A program made the position numbers and the translations under genes. A stretch of DNA of 64,000 nt from assembly GCF_001856665.1 (NCBI RefSeq), contig NZ_CP017781.1:1645501-1709500 (forward strand), in the 5' to 3' direction. Below are positions 63,181 through 64,000 of this stretch, piece after piece. Position 1 is the stretch's first letter. Every line of letters starts with the position of its first letter. The notes under the pieces were generated by a model that was not told the DNA's origin, searched no databases, and was given only the letters and a program-made list of their open reading frames with translations. The DNA comes from Rhodobacter xanthinilyticus. GTDB lineage: Bacteria > Pseudomonadota > Alphaproteobacteria > Rhodobacterales > Rhodobacteraceae.

Positions 63181-63657
63181 ATGGAACGGATGCGCGTGCG
63201 CAGCACGGTTGCCGAGCTGCCGACGATGGCGAAATTGGTGGGCGGCTTTGCGCTCAGCGCGGTGGCGGCGCTGATGGCGAGCCGGCTCGAACCCTATCTG
63301 CCGCCCGGCACCCGCGCGACCGGGCTCATCGGGGTCTCCGCGATCGGCGGCATGTGGGTCGGCTGGCGGGTCATCGGGCGGGCGCGCGGCCGCGGCTGGG
63401 GGGCGCAATTCGGCATCGGCACGCAGGCGGCGCTGCTCTCGCTTGGCAGCATCCTGCTCTATCTCGGCGCGCTGCAAACGCTGCGCAAGCTGTTGATCTT
63501 GCGCTATGATGGCCCGGGCGAGGCGCTCGGCGGGCTGGTTCTCGAGGCCGCGCAGATCGGCGTCGCGGTCTTGCAGCTCGATGTTCTGGCAACGCTCTTT
63601 ATCGGCGGGGTGCTCGGCGCTATGCTGGCCGAGGCCGCTGCGCGCCGCTTCCCCTGA
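63181..63657 (+). CDS. trgA: TrgA-family tellurium resistance membrane protein
   Basis: A 158-residue protein with four hydrophobic segments. PTMAKLVGGFALSAVAALMASR and GLIGVSAIGGMWVGWRVIGRARGRGW are typical of TrgA, first described in the R. sphaeroides trgAB tellurite-resistance locus. GGAG precedes the ATG. trgB follows 46 bases on. Confidence 0.85.
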   Translation: MERMRVRSTVAELPTMAKLVGGFALSAVAALMASRLEPYLPPGTRATGLIGVSAIGGMWVGWRVIGRARGRGWGAQFGIGTQAALLSLGSILLYLGALQTLRKLLILRYDGPGEALGGLVLEAAQIGVAVLQLDVLATLFIGGVLGAMLAEAAARRFP

Positions 63658-63703
63658 GGGCGGCCCGGCGCCGGCGCGGACCGCGGCGACGAGAGGCAAG
63701 GCA

Positions 63704-64000
63704 TTGACCGATCAGTATTTCTTTTACGGAACCCTGCGCGATGAGGCGCTTCTCGCGCGCGTCTTGGGCCGCGCCCCGCGGGCCCGCGCGGCCGCGATCG
63801 CGGGCCATGCGGTGCGCGCGGCGCGGGTCGGCGGGCGCGCGCAGGGCTTTCCGGTGCTGGTGGCCGAGGCGGGCGCGCGCGCCGAAGGCGTGCTCGTCAG
63901 CGTGAGCCCGGCCGAGGCGGCGCGGCTCGATTATTACGAGGCGGGTTACAGCCGCAAGATCTGCCCGGTGGAGACGGCGGCGGGCGGGCTGCGTGCGCAG
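63704..64000 (+). CDS. trgB: TrgB-like protein, N-terminal part (cut by window edge)
   Basis: Ninety-nine residues are visible: TDQYFFYGTLRDEALLARVLG is a gamma-glutamylcyclotransferase-like domain, with ARLDYYEAGYSRKICPVE near the edge. In TrgB-type proteins this precedes a Nudix hydrolase domain, which would lie outside the window. The start is TTG with GAGAGG about seven bases upstream and no alternative. The neighbour trgA supports the call. Confidence 0.75.
   Translation, partial: MTDQYFFYGTLRDEALLARVLGRAPRARAAAIAGHAVRAARVGGRAQGFPVLVAEAGARAEGVLVSVSPAEAARLDYYEAGYSRKICPVETAAGGLRAQ

Overview
This 64-kb window is chromosomal DNA of a very GC-rich alphaproteobacterium. It most likely belongs to Rhodobacter sensu lato (Rhodobacteraceae). 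The evidence is a circularly permuted two-piece tmRNA with tag ANDNRAPVALAA, three FnrL-type TTGAT-N4-ATCA boxes, trgAB, olsBA, chpT, an SspB-alpha adaptor, and two genes resembling the gene transfer agent (GTA) head-spike genes of R. capsulatus. I do not assign a species. No insertion sequence, CRISPR array or rRNA was seen.

Layout. (1) 0-9.8 kb: an NsrR-like Rrf2 regulator divergent from a SLAC1/TDT channel, a di-heme cytochrome c peroxidase behind an FNR box, agmatinase with a DUF1499 protein, an Hsp70-like ATPase, a DUF475/TerC membrane protein, a membrane-anchored glutamate-synthase-like flavoprotein and a ClpP-like exported protein. (2) 10-36.4 kb: a large capsule/exopolysaccharide locus. 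It holds a YjbE-like peptide, an OPX lipoprotein, YjbF, YjbH and an ExoY-like initiating transferase; a PPP phosphatase and a Wzc-type tyrosine kinase; then glycosyltransferases, a Wzy polymerase, a sulfotransferase, a Wzx flippase and an ExoV-like pyruvyltransferase. These are followed by precursor genes (ugd, manC, manB, UDP-glucuronate 4-epimerase). A GhsA-like spike base gene lies at the start of the glycosyltransferase block and a GhsB-like spike fibre gene plus one unknown partner lie at its end. (3) 36.4-40.5 kb: a NikKMLQO-type nickel/cobalt ECF importer divergent from nikR, with a perfect NikR operator between them. (4) 40.5-59.6 kb: housekeeping genes: an EF-G-like protein, an orphan histidine kinase, lon, an HU-like protein, five tRNAs, pirin, proA, chpT, ornithine-lipid genes olsB-olsA, fumC, sspB and the tmRNA. 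(5) 59.6-64 kb: tadE/tadG-like pilus genes, a DNA photolyase and trgA-trgB (cut by the window edge).

How it fits together. Region 2 looks able to build, export and decorate an acidic, sulfated and pyruvylated polysaccharide from UDP-sugar and GDP-mannose precursors. Phage-like spike genes embedded in it are the strongest biological story: in R. capsulatus the homologous GTA head spikes bind the capsule, so ligand-binding and receptor-making genes travel together here. The phosphotransferase ChpT, part of the CckA-ChpT-CtrA relay that controls GTA in relatives, is also in the window. Other points are a NikR lacking all four canonical nickel ligands while its operator is intact, and an unlisted 46-residue membrane microprotein behind an FNR box.
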